NCBI RefSeq assembly: GCF_001911425.1
Contig: NZ_MPPL01000001.1
Span: 5,300,850 to 5,341,157, forward strand
Direction: 5' to 3'
DNA: 40,308 nt
Source: Mucilaginibacter polytrichastri
Lineage (GTDB): Bacteria; Bacteroidota; Bacteroidia; Sphingobacteriales; Sphingobacteriaceae
Position numbers and translations under genes: made by a program. The notes beneath the pieces are model-generated. The model did no database searches, had not been told where the DNA came from, and was given only the letters and a program-made list of their open reading frames with translations. Shown here piece after piece: positions 32,301 through 39,571 of this stretch. How positions within the stretch are numbered: the first letter of the stretch is position 1; the number at the start of each line of letters is the position of its first letter.

Positions 32301-33554
32301 ATGGAGTTTAAAAGAGTTGTAGTAACCGGGCTTGGCGCACTTACTCCAATTGGCAATAACGTTCCAGATTACTGGGACGCTTTGATCAATGGAGTGAGTG
32401 GGGCTGCCTTTATTAAGAGTTTTGATACAACCAATTTCAAAACTAAGTTTGCCTGCGAGGTAAAAAACTTTGATGCCGATGCTTTTTTGGGCCGCAAAGA
32501 CGCCCGCAAGTTAGATCCCTTTGTTCAATACGCACTATATTCTACCGAAGAAGCGGTAAAAGATGCCGGCCTTGACTTTGATAAACTGGATACCAACCGT
32601 ATAGGTGTTATCTGGGGCTCGGGTATAGGTGGCCTTAAAACGTTTCTGGATGAGGTGGTAAATTTTGCAAAAGGCGATGGTACACCGCGTTTTAATCCTT
32701 TCTTTATCCCTAAAATGATCGCTGATATTGCCCCCGGCCATATCTCTATCAAATACGGGTTGCGCGGGCCAAACTTCACCACAGTATCTGCATGTGCCTC
32801 ATCAAACAATTCATTGATTGATGCCTTTACTTATATCCGTTTAGGTAGGGCCAACATGTTTATCAGCGGTGGTTCTGAGGCTATTATTAATGAGGCTGGT
32901 ATAGGTGGCTTTAACGCCATGCATGCTTTATCAACCCGCAATGATGACCCGGCAACGGCTTCACGGCCGTTTGATCTGGACCGCGACGGCTTTGTAGCCG
33001 GAGAGGGTGCAGGTACCATTATACTGGAAGAACTGGAACACGCTAAAGCACGTGGTGCGAAAATTTATGCAGAAATGATGGGCGGCGGCATGAGTGCCGA
33101 TGCTTACCACATGACTGCACCGCACCCCGAAGGCTTAGGCGCTGCACTGGTAATGAAAGCCGCGCTTGAAGATGCTAACATGACCCCTGCCGACATCGAC
33201 TATGTGAATGTACACGGTACATCCACCCCCATAGGCGACCCGCAGGAAGTTAAAGCCATTACAGAAGCATATGGTGAAGATATTTACCGTATAAACATCA
33301 GCTCTACCAAATCAATGACAGGTCACCTTTTGGGTGCTGCAGGTGCGGTTGAAGCTATTGCTGCTATTCTGGCTGTTAAACATGACATTATCCCGCCTAC
33401 CATCAACCACTTTACTGATGACCCGGCGTTTGACCCTAAAATCAATTTTACCTTTAACAAAGCCCAGAAACGTGTAGTGCGTGCTGCGCAAAGTAATGGT
33501 TTTGGTTTTGGTGGCCATAATGCTTCTGTGATATTTAAAAAGTACGAAGACTAA
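32301..33554 (+). CDS. fabF: Beta-ketoacyl-ACP synthase II
   Basis: A 417-residue condensing enzyme that elongates acyl-ACP with malonyl-ACP in fatty acid synthesis. The catalytic triad is C165 (in VSACASSNN), H305 (NVHGTSTPIGD) and H342 (TKSMTGHLLGAAGA). N-terminal RVVVTGLGALTPIGN and the C-terminal NGFGFGGHNASVIF are canonical. It lies in an operon with acpP and rnc. Confidence 0.98.
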   Translation: MEFKRVVVTGLGALTPIGNNVPDYWDALINGVSGAAFIKSFDTTNFKTKFACEVKNFDADAFLGRKDARKLDPFVQYALYSTEEAVKDAGLDFDKLDTNRIGVIWGSGIGGLKTFLDEVVNFAKGDGTPRFNPFFIPKMIADIAPGHISIKYGLRGPNFTTVSACASSNNSLIDAFTYIRLGRANMFISGGSEAIINEAGIGGFNAMHALSTRNDDPATASRPFDLDRDGFVAGEGAGTIILEELEHAKARGAKIYAEMMGGGMSADAYHMTAPHPEGLGAALVMKAALEDANMTPADIDYVNVHGTSTPIGDPQEVKAITEAYGEDIYRINISSTKSMTGHLLGAAGAVEAIAAILAVKHDIIPPTINHFTDDPAFDPKINFTFNKAQKRVVRAAQSNGFGFGGHNASVIFKKYED

Positions 33555-33565
33555 TTAAGGTTTAA

Positions 33566-34291
33566 ATGCCAGTAAGACGGTTTTATAAGCTTTATTTATC
33601 ACCAAGCAGAAAGTACGTAAAAACATTAAAGAATTTGCTCGGCTTTGTGCCGGGCAATTTGTCGTTATACCGGTTGGCATTTCGCCATAAATCGGTTGCG
33701 CAGAACGTTAAAAAGGGTGTTAAGAATAGCAATGAACGGCTCGAGTTTTTGGGCGATGCGGTTTTAGGCAGCGTTGTGGCCGAGGTATTGTTTAAACTTT
33801 ACCCCTATAAAGACGAAGGTTTTTTAACAGAGCTGCGCTCAAAAATTGTTAACCGTGCTAATTTAAACCAGCTGGGCCGCAAACTTGGCTTTGATAAACT
33901 GGTAGAGTACGATAACCGGATGATTAGTACTACCCGTCAAGGGTCATTACTTGGTGATGCTTTTGAGGCCTTGGTTGGAGCCGTTTACCTGGATAAGGGA
34001 TACGATTTTACCAAGAATTTTCTCATTAACCATATCATTAAATCACACATCGATATCCATACGCTTGAGCAAACCGAAACCAACTTTAAAAGCAAGTTGA
34101 TAGAATGGTGCCAGCGCCACGGTAAGGATATTACCTTCGAGCAAATTACTAACCTGGAGGGCGAGAGCAGCAAGTTATTTACAATTACTGTAAATATTGA
34201 TGGCGAAGCTATGGGCCAGGGTAAAGAATTTAGCAAGAAACTAGCCGAAAAACTGGCTGCCGAAAAAACTTGCGAAGCTTTAGGGATCTAG
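33566..34291 (+). CDS. rnc: Ribonuclease III
   Basis: A 241-residue double-strand RNA endonuclease that matures rRNA and other RNAs. The signature NERLEFLGDAVLGSV holds E60 and D64; the second acidic pair is D131 and E134 in GSLLGDAFEALVGAVYLD. The C-terminal double-stranded-RNA-binding domain has a basic region and ends GKEFSKKLAEKLAAEKTCEAL. The stop overlaps the convergent gene by 4 bases. The N-terminus is longer than in E. coli by about 20 residues. Confidence 0.97.
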   Translation: MPVRRFYKLYLSPSRKYVKTLKNLLGFVPGNLSLYRLAFRHKSVAQNVKKGVKNSNERLEFLGDAVLGSVVAEVLFKLYPYKDEGFLTELRSKIVNRANLNQLGRKLGFDKLVEYDNRMISTTRQGSLLGDAFEALVGAVYLDKGYDFTKNFLINHIIKSHIDIHTLEQTETNFKSKLIEWCQRHGKDITFEQITNLEGESSKLFTITVNIDGEAMGQGKEFSKKLAEKLAAEKTCEALGI

Positions 34292-35028
34292 TTTGATTTA
34301 AAGATATTTACAGGTACAATATCCCCATTTTTCTTGTAAGAAATATACGACTTTTTGATATACAGGATGATTTCATAATCGCCCCATTTGGCTATATCAT
34401 CATGCGAGGGGCGGTAGCTCAACATAAATAGGCGGAGACTATCGCCTGTCATTCCGGTAGTTCTGGATACCAGTTGGGGCGTATATTTACGGTCTATCTC
34501 GGTAGCTTCATTCTCTCTTTTGGCGAAATTCATAAATCGCTTTTCCTGATTTGCAGTTTTACCAAACAGCTCGTGTAATACCGTTAGCGGCGAACCGCCT
34601 ATCGGTAGATAAGCAGTTAAAGGAGGTTTACCATCGAAACAAATACCCTTGCTGCGGTAGTCATTTATAATGCCGTTTAATTCCTGCTTTTTAGTTTGCC
34701 CTTTTATATTTACCTCATCAAGAGTAATACTTGGTAATAGGTATATAAATAGCGTGTTTAAGTTATTAACGCTAAGTTTAAAAGGTGTAAAGCCTGTTTT
34801 TTCTATCAGTAGTGTATCGCCTATATTAACTTCAGCATAAAATTCGCCGTAAAGGTTACTGGTGGTAGCTGCATTGGTTTTTAGGTTAGTGACTTTGGCC
34901 TGCGAAACTTTTTCGAGCATACCTTTTTTATAAACGATCCCTTTTATTGATTTTACTTTTTGGGCATTACCAACCAGCGGTATTAAACAACAAAGAAATA
35001 GGATTAATTGAATAGGTTTTCCCGTCAT
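34288..35028 (-). CDS. Secreted carboxypeptidase-regulatory-like domain protein, copy A
   Basis: A 246-residue protein with a signal peptide (MTGKPIQLILFLCCLIPLVGNAQ). The next 90 residues form a CarboxypepD_reg-like beta-sandwich (KGIVYKKGMLEKVSQAKVTN, LYGEFYAEVNIGDTLLIEKT). The C-terminal 66 residues, from KYTPQLVSRTTGMTGDSLRL to NIFKSN, are identical to those of the next gene, though the DNA differs at about 14 of 197 aligned bases I compared. Function is unknown, presumably outer-membrane or periplasmic. It is one of a tandem pair. Confidence 0.88.
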   Translation of the reverse strand: MTGKPIQLILFLCCLIPLVGNAQKVKSIKGIVYKKGMLEKVSQAKVTNLKTNAATTSNLYGEFYAEVNIGDTLLIEKTGFTPFKLSVNNLNTLFIYLLPSITLDEVNIKGQTKKQELNGIINDYRSKGICFDGKPPLTAYLPIGGSPLTVLHELFGKTANQEKRFMNFAKRENEATEIDRKYTPQLVSRTTGMTGDSLRLFMLSYRPSHDDIAKWGDYEIILYIKKSYISYKKNGDIVPVNIFKSN

Positions 35029-35072
35029 ATCTGATATTCAGTAATGAAACAGACCGGCAAAGCGCCTGTATA

Positions 35073-35804
35073 TTAATTTGATTTAAAGATATTCACGGGT
35101 ACAATATCCCCATTTTTCTTGTAAGAAATATACGACTTTTTGATATAAAGGATGATTTCATAATCGCCCCACTTGGCTATATCATCATGCGAGGGGCGGT
35201 AGCTCAACATAAAAAGCCGAAGACTATCTCCCGTCATACCAGTAGTTCTGGATACCAGCTGTGGCGTATACTTACTATCAACTTCGGTAGCTTCCTGCTC
35301 TTTTTTTGCAAAGCGTGCAAAGTTTCTGGCTTGGCTGGGTGCTTTACCAAATGCTTCGTATAAAGAGGTGATAGGGTTAGTAATGTAATTTAATACATTG
35401 GGTTTACCGTCGTAATAAATGCCTTTACTGCGATAGTCATTCATGTAACCGCTTAGTTCCTGTTTTTTGGTTTGCCCTTTTATGGTAACCTCATTAAGGC
35501 TGATGGCAGGCAGCAGGCTGATGTACAGCGTACTAAAACTGGTGATGGCCTGCTTGTATGGCGTAAAACCCGGCTTTTCAATTAATATGGTATCGCCCAC
35601 ACTTACCCTGGCTATAAATTCGCCATAGAGATTGCTGGTGGTGGTAACACTGGTTTTTAAGTTGGTAATGTTTGCAGATGCAATTTTTTCGAGCATGCCT
35701 TTCTTAAAAACTATACCCCTTATAATTTCTGCTTGTTGCGCCTGGCTAAACAGTGGTGCAAAGCACAAACCAATTATTAAAAATTTAAAAGCTCCCCTCA
35801 ACAT
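35073..35804 (-). CDS. Secreted carboxypeptidase-regulatory-like domain protein, copy B
   Basis: From this start the protein has 243 residues with a signal peptide (MLRGAFKFLIIGLCFAPLFSQAQ). It has the same layout as copy A and shares the identical 66-residue tail; the N-terminal and middle parts are clearly more divergent. A longer frame from 35894 would add 30 unlikely residues, and an exact TACCTTTG -7 element lies between, so 35804 is preferred. Tandem duplication followed by selection on the tail is the likely history. Confidence 0.88.
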   Translation of the reverse strand: MLRGAFKFLIIGLCFAPLFSQAQQAEIIRGIVFKKGMLEKIASANITNLKTSVTTTSNLYGEFIARVSVGDTILIEKPGFTPYKQAITSFSTLYISLLPAISLNEVTIKGQTKKQELSGYMNDYRSKGIYYDGKPNVLNYITNPITSLYEAFGKAPSQARNFARFAKKEQEATEVDSKYTPQLVSRTTGMTGDSLRLFMLSYRPSHDDIAKWGDYEIILYIKKSYISYKKNGDIVPVNIFKSN

Positions 35805-35810
35805 ACCAGG

Positions 35811-35818
35811 CAAAGGTA
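35811..35818 (-). promoter_or_regulatory. -7 promoter element of copy B
   Basis: TACCTTTG on the minus strand is an exact TAnnTTTG match, ending 6 bases before the ATG at 35804. The transcript would be leaderless or nearly so. Confidence 0.55.
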
Positions 35819-35922
35819 ACCATAACCTTATAAACGAGTTGTGAAAAAGTGTTAAAGATGATAGCGGATAAGTGCTTAACTTATTCCCAATCAATCAACT
35901 TTTCAACTTAACAACAAAACAC

Positions 35923-35930
35923 TATCTTTG
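35923..35930 (+). promoter_or_regulatory. -7 promoter element of yicC
   Basis: TATCTTTG is an exact TAnnTTTG match, ending 3 bases before the ATG at 35934. The transcript would be leaderless. Confidence 0.6.
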
Positions 35931-35933
35931 CAC

Positions 35934-36809
35934 ATGATAAAGTCAATGACAGGGTACGGCATAGCTGTTTCCGACTCTGGCAGCACCAAATATACTGTTG
36001 AGATTAAATCGCTCAATAGTAAGTTCCTCGAGTTGTCGCTGCGTATGCCCAAAGCATTTTCTGAGAAAGAGTTTCAACTGCGTACCGACTGCAACAAGCA
36101 GGTTGAGCGTGGTAAGGTAAACTTAAGCATCAATATTGAGCAGGCCGACAGGCAAACCAAAGCTGCCGGTATTGATACCGTTTTGCTGAAGCACTACTAC
36201 GACCAGTTAAAATCTGTAAGCGAAAGCTTAAACGAACCTACAAATAACCTGCTGCAATTAGCATTGGGCTTGCCCGAGGTGGTTAAGTTTGAAGAAGAAA
36301 CCCTGTCTGACGAGCAATGGAAATTAGCTGAAAGCACCTTTAAGCAGGCAATGGCGGCATTTCAGCAATTTAGAATTGATGAAGGCGCTGTGCTGGAGAA
36401 TGAAGTGAAAGGCCGTATTGCTATTATATTAAATAACCTGGAACAGGTTGTTAATGAAGAACCTAAGCGGGTTGCGCAAGTTCGCGAAAGGCTACAAACC
36501 TTTTTGGCTGACGCTGTTGGCCGCGAAAACGTTGACCAGAACCGCCTGGAGCAAGAGTTGATCTATTATATAGACAAGCTTGATGTTACCGAAGAAAAAG
36601 TAAGGCTGAAGAGCCATTGCGATTACTTTTTAGAAACCCTGAAGAGTGCCGATGCCAATGGTAAAAAATTAGGTTTTATATCACAGGAAATTGGCCGGGA
36701 AATTAATACCCTGGGTTCAAAAGCCAATGATGCCGCTATCCAAAAACTGGTAGTAGGTATGAAAGAAGAACTGGAAAAAATTAAAGAACAATTATTAAAC
36801 GTGTTGTAG
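35934..36809 (+). CDS. yicC: YicC-family endoribonuclease-like protein
   Basis: A 291-residue protein with the YicC N-terminal start MIKSMTGYGIA, a middle coiled region, and the DUF1732 C-terminus (VTEEKVRLKSHCDYFLETL, FISQEIGREINTLGSKANDA). YicC proteins are reported to act as metal-dependent RNases affecting small RNAs in E. coli. The longer frame starts at a TTG within the promoter element, so ATG 35934 is chosen. It precedes gmk as in many bacteria. Confidence 0.93.
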   Translation: MIKSMTGYGIAVSDSGSTKYTVEIKSLNSKFLELSLRMPKAFSEKEFQLRTDCNKQVERGKVNLSINIEQADRQTKAAGIDTVLLKHYYDQLKSVSESLNEPTNNLLQLALGLPEVVKFEEETLSDEQWKLAESTFKQAMAAFQQFRIDEGAVLENEVKGRIAIILNNLEQVVNEEPKRVAQVRERLQTFLADAVGRENVDQNRLEQELIYYIDKLDVTEEKVRLKSHCDYFLETLKSADANGKKLGFISQEIGREINTLGSKANDAAIQKLVVGMKEELEKIKEQLLNVL

Positions 36810-36812
36810 TTG

Positions 36813-36888
36813 GTTATTGAGTTATTGGGTTACTAAGTTATTAGTAATGCAATAACTCAATAACTTAGTAACCCAATAACTCAATAAC
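36813..36888. repeat. 30-bp perfect palindrome of 8-base units before gmk
   Basis: Left arm 36813-36842 and right arm 36859-36888 are exact reverse complements over 30 bases, with a 16-base centre. The left arm runs in 8-base steps: GTTATTGA, GTTATTGG, GTTACTAA, GTTATTAG. The right arm is the complement of these, with an extra AATAACTC unit (36851-36858) in the centre. It ends 3 bases before the gmk ATG, so any ribosome-binding signal is inside the stem. Confidence 0.9.
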
Positions 36889-36891
36889 AAT

Positions 36892-37461
36892 ATGCCCGAA
36901 GGTAAACTGGTTATATTTTCTGCACCGTCTGGAGCCGGTAAAACTACAATAGTACACCATTTACTATCTAAAATGCACGAGCTGGAATTCTCTATCTCGG
37001 CAACAACCCGCGAAGCACGTGGCGATGAGCGCGACGGGCAAGATTACTATTTTATAAGTGTAGAAGAATTTTTACACAAGATTGCCAAAAAGCATTTTGT
37101 TGAGTTTGAAGAGGTTTATACCGGCACTTTCTACGGTACCCTGCGCGAAGAGATTGAGCGCATCTGGAAAACAGGGAAAACCGTGATTTTTGACATTGAT
37201 GTAGAAGGCGGCTTGCACCTTAAACGTAAGTATGGCAACCAGGCCCTGGCTATATTTGTGCAGCCACCATCGTTAGAAGTATTGAAAGAACGGTTAACTG
37301 GCCGTGGTACTGATAGTGCAAAGAAATTAGAAGAACGTTTTGAAAAGGCTGAGAAAGAACTGAATTATGCGCCGCGTTTTGACGTGATCCTTAAAAATCA
37401 TGATCTTAAAACGGCATGTGATGAGGCTGAACAACTGGTGAAGAATTTTATAAATAATTAA
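36892..37461 (+). CDS. gmk: Guanylate kinase
   Basis: A 189-residue enzyme phosphorylating GMP to GDP. The P-loop SGAGKTT is at 13-19, the GMP-binding region has ISATTREARGDERDGQDYYF and FVEFEEVYTGTFYGTL, and the lid has RLTGRGTDSAKKLEERF. Start at 36892 is firm because the P-loop begins 12 residues in. It sits between yicC and nadD and starts 3 bases after a strong palindrome. Confidence 0.97.
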   Translation: MPEGKLVIFSAPSGAGKTTIVHHLLSKMHELEFSISATTREARGDERDGQDYYFISVEEFLHKIAKKHFVEFEEVYTGTFYGTLREEIERIWKTGKTVIFDIDVEGGLHLKRKYGNQALAIFVQPPSLEVLKERLTGRGTDSAKKLEERFEKAEKELNYAPRFDVILKNHDLKTACDEAEQLVKNFINN

Positions 37462-37469
37462 GTATTTCA

Positions 37470-37486
37470 GTTTGAATATTTCAAAC
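37470..37486. repeat. Short palindrome between gmk and nadD
   Basis: GTTTGAA (37470-37476) and TTCAAAC (37480-37486), with a TAT centre, make a perfect 7-bp hairpin 8 bases after the gmk stop. T-run is weak; possibly a partial terminator. Confidence 0.35.
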
Positions 37487-37554
37487 CTTTAATTATTTGT
37501 TTATTGAATTTGTAATATATTGCTTATATTATTGCCAAAATTAGTTACGATAAA

Positions 37555-38127
37555 ATGAAGATAGGCCTATTGTTCGGTTCATTTAATCCAATACACATTG
37601 GCCATTTAATTATTGCTAATTATATGGCCAACTATACCGAACTCGATAAGGTTTGGCTGGTGGTATCTCCACAAAACCCATTTAAAAAATTAGGCGATCT
37701 TATTAATACCTACGACCGACTTGAAATGGCACGCCTTGCAACTGATAATTCTGAGAATATATCGGTAAGCGACATTGAACTTAAAATGCCGCAGCCCTCG
37801 TATACCATTGATACCCTTACCCTGCTTAAAGAAAAATATCCTGAGCATGAGTTTGCGCTCATCATGGGTTCTGATAACCTGATATCATTACCCAAGTGGA
37901 AAAATTATAAATTGATTTTACGCGATTACCGGGTTTTTGTATATCCCCGCCCTGGTTATGAGAATGCCGATCTGGCCAGTCATGCTTCGGTAACCATCAC
38001 CATGACTCCCTTAATGGAGCTTTCGGCTACGTTTATCCGCAAGTCTATCGCTGCTAAAAAAAACGTGCAGTACTTTGTGCCAGATACGGTGTTGAAGTTT
38101 ATAGAAAATAAAAATCTGTACAGGTAG
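37555..38127 (+). CDS. nadD: Nicotinate-nucleotide adenylyltransferase
   Basis: A 190-residue NAD-synthesis enzyme that joins nicotinate mononucleotide and ATP. The nucleotidyltransferase motif GSFNPIHIGHL starts at residue 8 and the second motif LSATFIRKSI is near 157. Length is normal. It is third after yicC and gmk and may share their transcript, though 93 bases separate it from gmk. Confidence 0.95.
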   Translation: MKIGLLFGSFNPIHIGHLIIANYMANYTELDKVWLVVSPQNPFKKLGDLINTYDRLEMARLATDNSENISVSDIELKMPQPSYTIDTLTLLKEKYPEHEFALIMGSDNLISLPKWKNYKLILRDYRVFVYPRPGYENADLASHASVTITMTPLMELSATFIRKSIAAKKNVQYFVPDTVLKFIENKNLYR

Positions 38128-38184
38128 CCGTTTCCCTATTATTTTATCCATAAATTTATTGGCCGACCGAATAAAAATAGGTGC

Positions 38185-38214
38185 GTTTTTCAATTGTCAT
38201 TTTTACTGAAAAAC
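38185..38214. repeat. Inverted repeat upstream of the 59-residue protein gene
   Basis: GTTTTTCA (38185-38192) and TGAAAAAC (38207-38214) are perfect 8-bp arms with a 14-base spacer, 22 bases before a TATATTTG promoter element. It may bind a regulator or end nadD transcription weakly. Confidence 0.35.
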
Positions 38215-38236
38215 ATAACCTGTATAGCTAAAACCG

Positions 38237-38244
38237 TATATTTG
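38237..38244 (+). promoter_or_regulatory. -7 promoter element of the 59-residue protein gene
   Basis: TATATTTG is an exact TAnnTTTG match, 23 bases before the ATG at 38268. Confidence 0.5.
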
Positions 38245-38267
38245 ACACCAGTTAAAAACAGATTAAT

Positions 38268-38447
38268 ATGTTAACGAAACACAAAGTTCAGGAACTAATT
38301 AATCACATGCCGGATGCATTTTCTGTAAATGACCTGGTAGATGAATTGATGCTGTTACAGAATGTTGAAAAGGCGAGGGTGCAGGCTAAGAGCCGTGAAG
38401 CATCTGTCGATGTGCATGTAGAAAGAGCAGTTTTTGCAATGCAGTAA
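38268..38447 (+). CDS. Small antitoxin-like protein (59 residues)
   Basis: An ORF of 59 codons, too short for a 60-residue cut-off, starting MLTKHKVQELINHMPDAFSV. The motif PDAFSVNDLVDELMLLQNVE resembles a common Bacteroidota antitoxin-like family with FSIDEVIDRLIxLEKIE, which forms a helix pair; the remainder is polar helix. It has its own promoter element and a strong terminator, so it is a monocistronic gene. No toxin gene is adjacent, so it may be an orphan or serve another role. Confidence 0.75.
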   Translation: MLTKHKVQELINHMPDAFSVNDLVDELMLLQNVEKARVQAKSREASVDVHVERAVFAMQ

Positions 38448-38455
38448 TCCCCCTC

Positions 38456-38483
38456 AGACTTCTCTTCCGGAAGTCTTTTTTTT
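38456..38483 (+). terminator. Intrinsic terminator of the small gene
   Basis: AGACTTC (38456-38462) and GAAGTCT (38470-38476) pair perfectly, followed by seven T. It separates the small gene from miaE. Confidence 0.85.
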
Positions 38484-38524
38484 GTCTTATTGTTTCGCTA
38501 TTCTCGTTTCCTGGTGCTCTTCGC

Positions 38525-38532
38525 TATCTTTG
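38525..38532 (+). promoter_or_regulatory. -7 promoter element of miaE
   Basis: TATCTTTG is an exact TAnnTTTG match, ending 4 bases before the GTG start at 38537; the transcript would be leaderless. Confidence 0.55.
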
Positions 38533-38536
38533 CTTT

Positions 38537-39136
38537 GTGAGCGAAAAAACCATTTTAAAACTGCAATTGCCAACAGACCCGCTATGGGTTAAAAACGTGG
38601 TGGAAAGCAATATCCAGGAATTATTAACAGACCATGCTTTTTGCGAACAGAAAGCAGCCAGTAACGGTATTACCATTATTGTGCAAAACCCTGACTTACC
38701 TGACCTGGTACAGGAAATGGCCGATTTGGTGCGCGAAGAAATGGATCACTTTAAACGGGTACATACTTTTATTATTGAGCGGGGATATACATTGGGCCGC
38801 GAACGGAAAGACAACTACGTGAACGAACTGTTTAAATTTTTGCACAAAGGTGGAGGCCGTAGTGTACAACGGGTTGATAGGCTGCTTTTCTCTGCCATGA
38901 TAGAAGCGCGCAGTTGCGAACGCTTTAAAGTACTTTCAGAAAACATTGCAGATAAGGAACTCTCGGCCTTCTATCACGAATTGATGATTAGCGAAGCCGG
39001 GCATTATACTATGTTTTTGAGATTTGCCAAAAAGTATAACGATGGTATTGATGTGGATAAACGCTGGGCCGATTTTTTAACCTACGAAGCTGAGGTAATT
39101 AAAAACTATGGAAAAACAGAAAATATACACGGTTAG
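38537..39136 (+). CDS. miaE: tRNA-(ms2io6A)-hydroxylase
   Basis: A 199-residue ferritin-like di-iron enzyme that hydroxylates the isopentenyl group of modified adenosine 37 in tRNA. Iron-ligand segments are visible as EEMDHFKRVH, IEARSCERF and ELMISEAGHYTMF. The start is GTG, supported by an exact -7 promoter element just before it and by lack of another start nearby. Length fits the family. It is convergent with the response-regulator gene 2 bases away. Confidence 0.93.
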   Translation: MSEKTILKLQLPTDPLWVKNVVESNIQELLTDHAFCEQKAASNGITIIVQNPDLPDLVQEMADLVREEMDHFKRVHTFIIERGYTLGRERKDNYVNELFKFLHKGGGRSVQRVDRLLFSAMIEARSCERFKVLSENIADKELSAFYHELMISEAGHYTMFLRFAKKYNDGIDVDKRWADFLTYEAEVIKNYGKTENIHG

Positions 39137-39138
39137 CA

Positions 39139-39504
39139 TTAAGCCGCTAACTGCGCATCAATACGTTTAATCAAGTTGTTCATATCAAAGGGCTTAGCCA
39201 CAAAATCATTCGGCGCACCTTTATCAAACATTACACTATAGGCATTGATATTAGCAGAAAGAAGGATTACAGGTATCCAGCTTAAAAGAGGATCTGCCTT
39301 TAGGCTTTTGCAAATGTTGCGGCCATCCATACCGGATAGCATTACATCCATTAAAATTAAATCGGGGTGATATTGAGCCACTTGTTCAAAAACCAATTCG
39401 CCTCTTGAAATTGCGTTTACATCAAAATCATATTCGCAAAGTATATCTGTAAGTACTTCTAATATTCCTGTGTCGTCATCGACTACTAAAATGCGCTTTC
39501 CCAT
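39139..39504 (-). CDS. Single-domain response regulator (CheY-like)
   Basis: A 121-residue receiver domain with no output domain. Acidic residues D9-D11 are in ILVVDDDTG, the phospho-acceptor D53 is in LILMDVMLSGMDG, and the conserved Lys is in FVAKPFD. It may relay phosphate or act through protein contacts. Its kinase is not adjacent. Confidence 0.93.
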   Translation of the reverse strand: MGKRILVVDDDTGILEVLTDILCEYDFDVNAISRGELVFEQVAQYHPDLILMDVMLSGMDGRNICKSLKADPLLSWIPVILLSANINAYSVMFDKGAPNDFVAKPFDMNNLIKRIDAQLAA

Positions 39505-39571
39505 ATCAACTTATGTATATAGGCTACAGTTGCAATGATTGTGCCACGAAATTATTTTAACCCGGTGTTAA

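Noticed and set aside
35805..35894. Longer N-terminus of paralogue copy B
   Set aside because: An exact TACCTTTG promoter element lies inside it and the signal peptide starts at the later Met.
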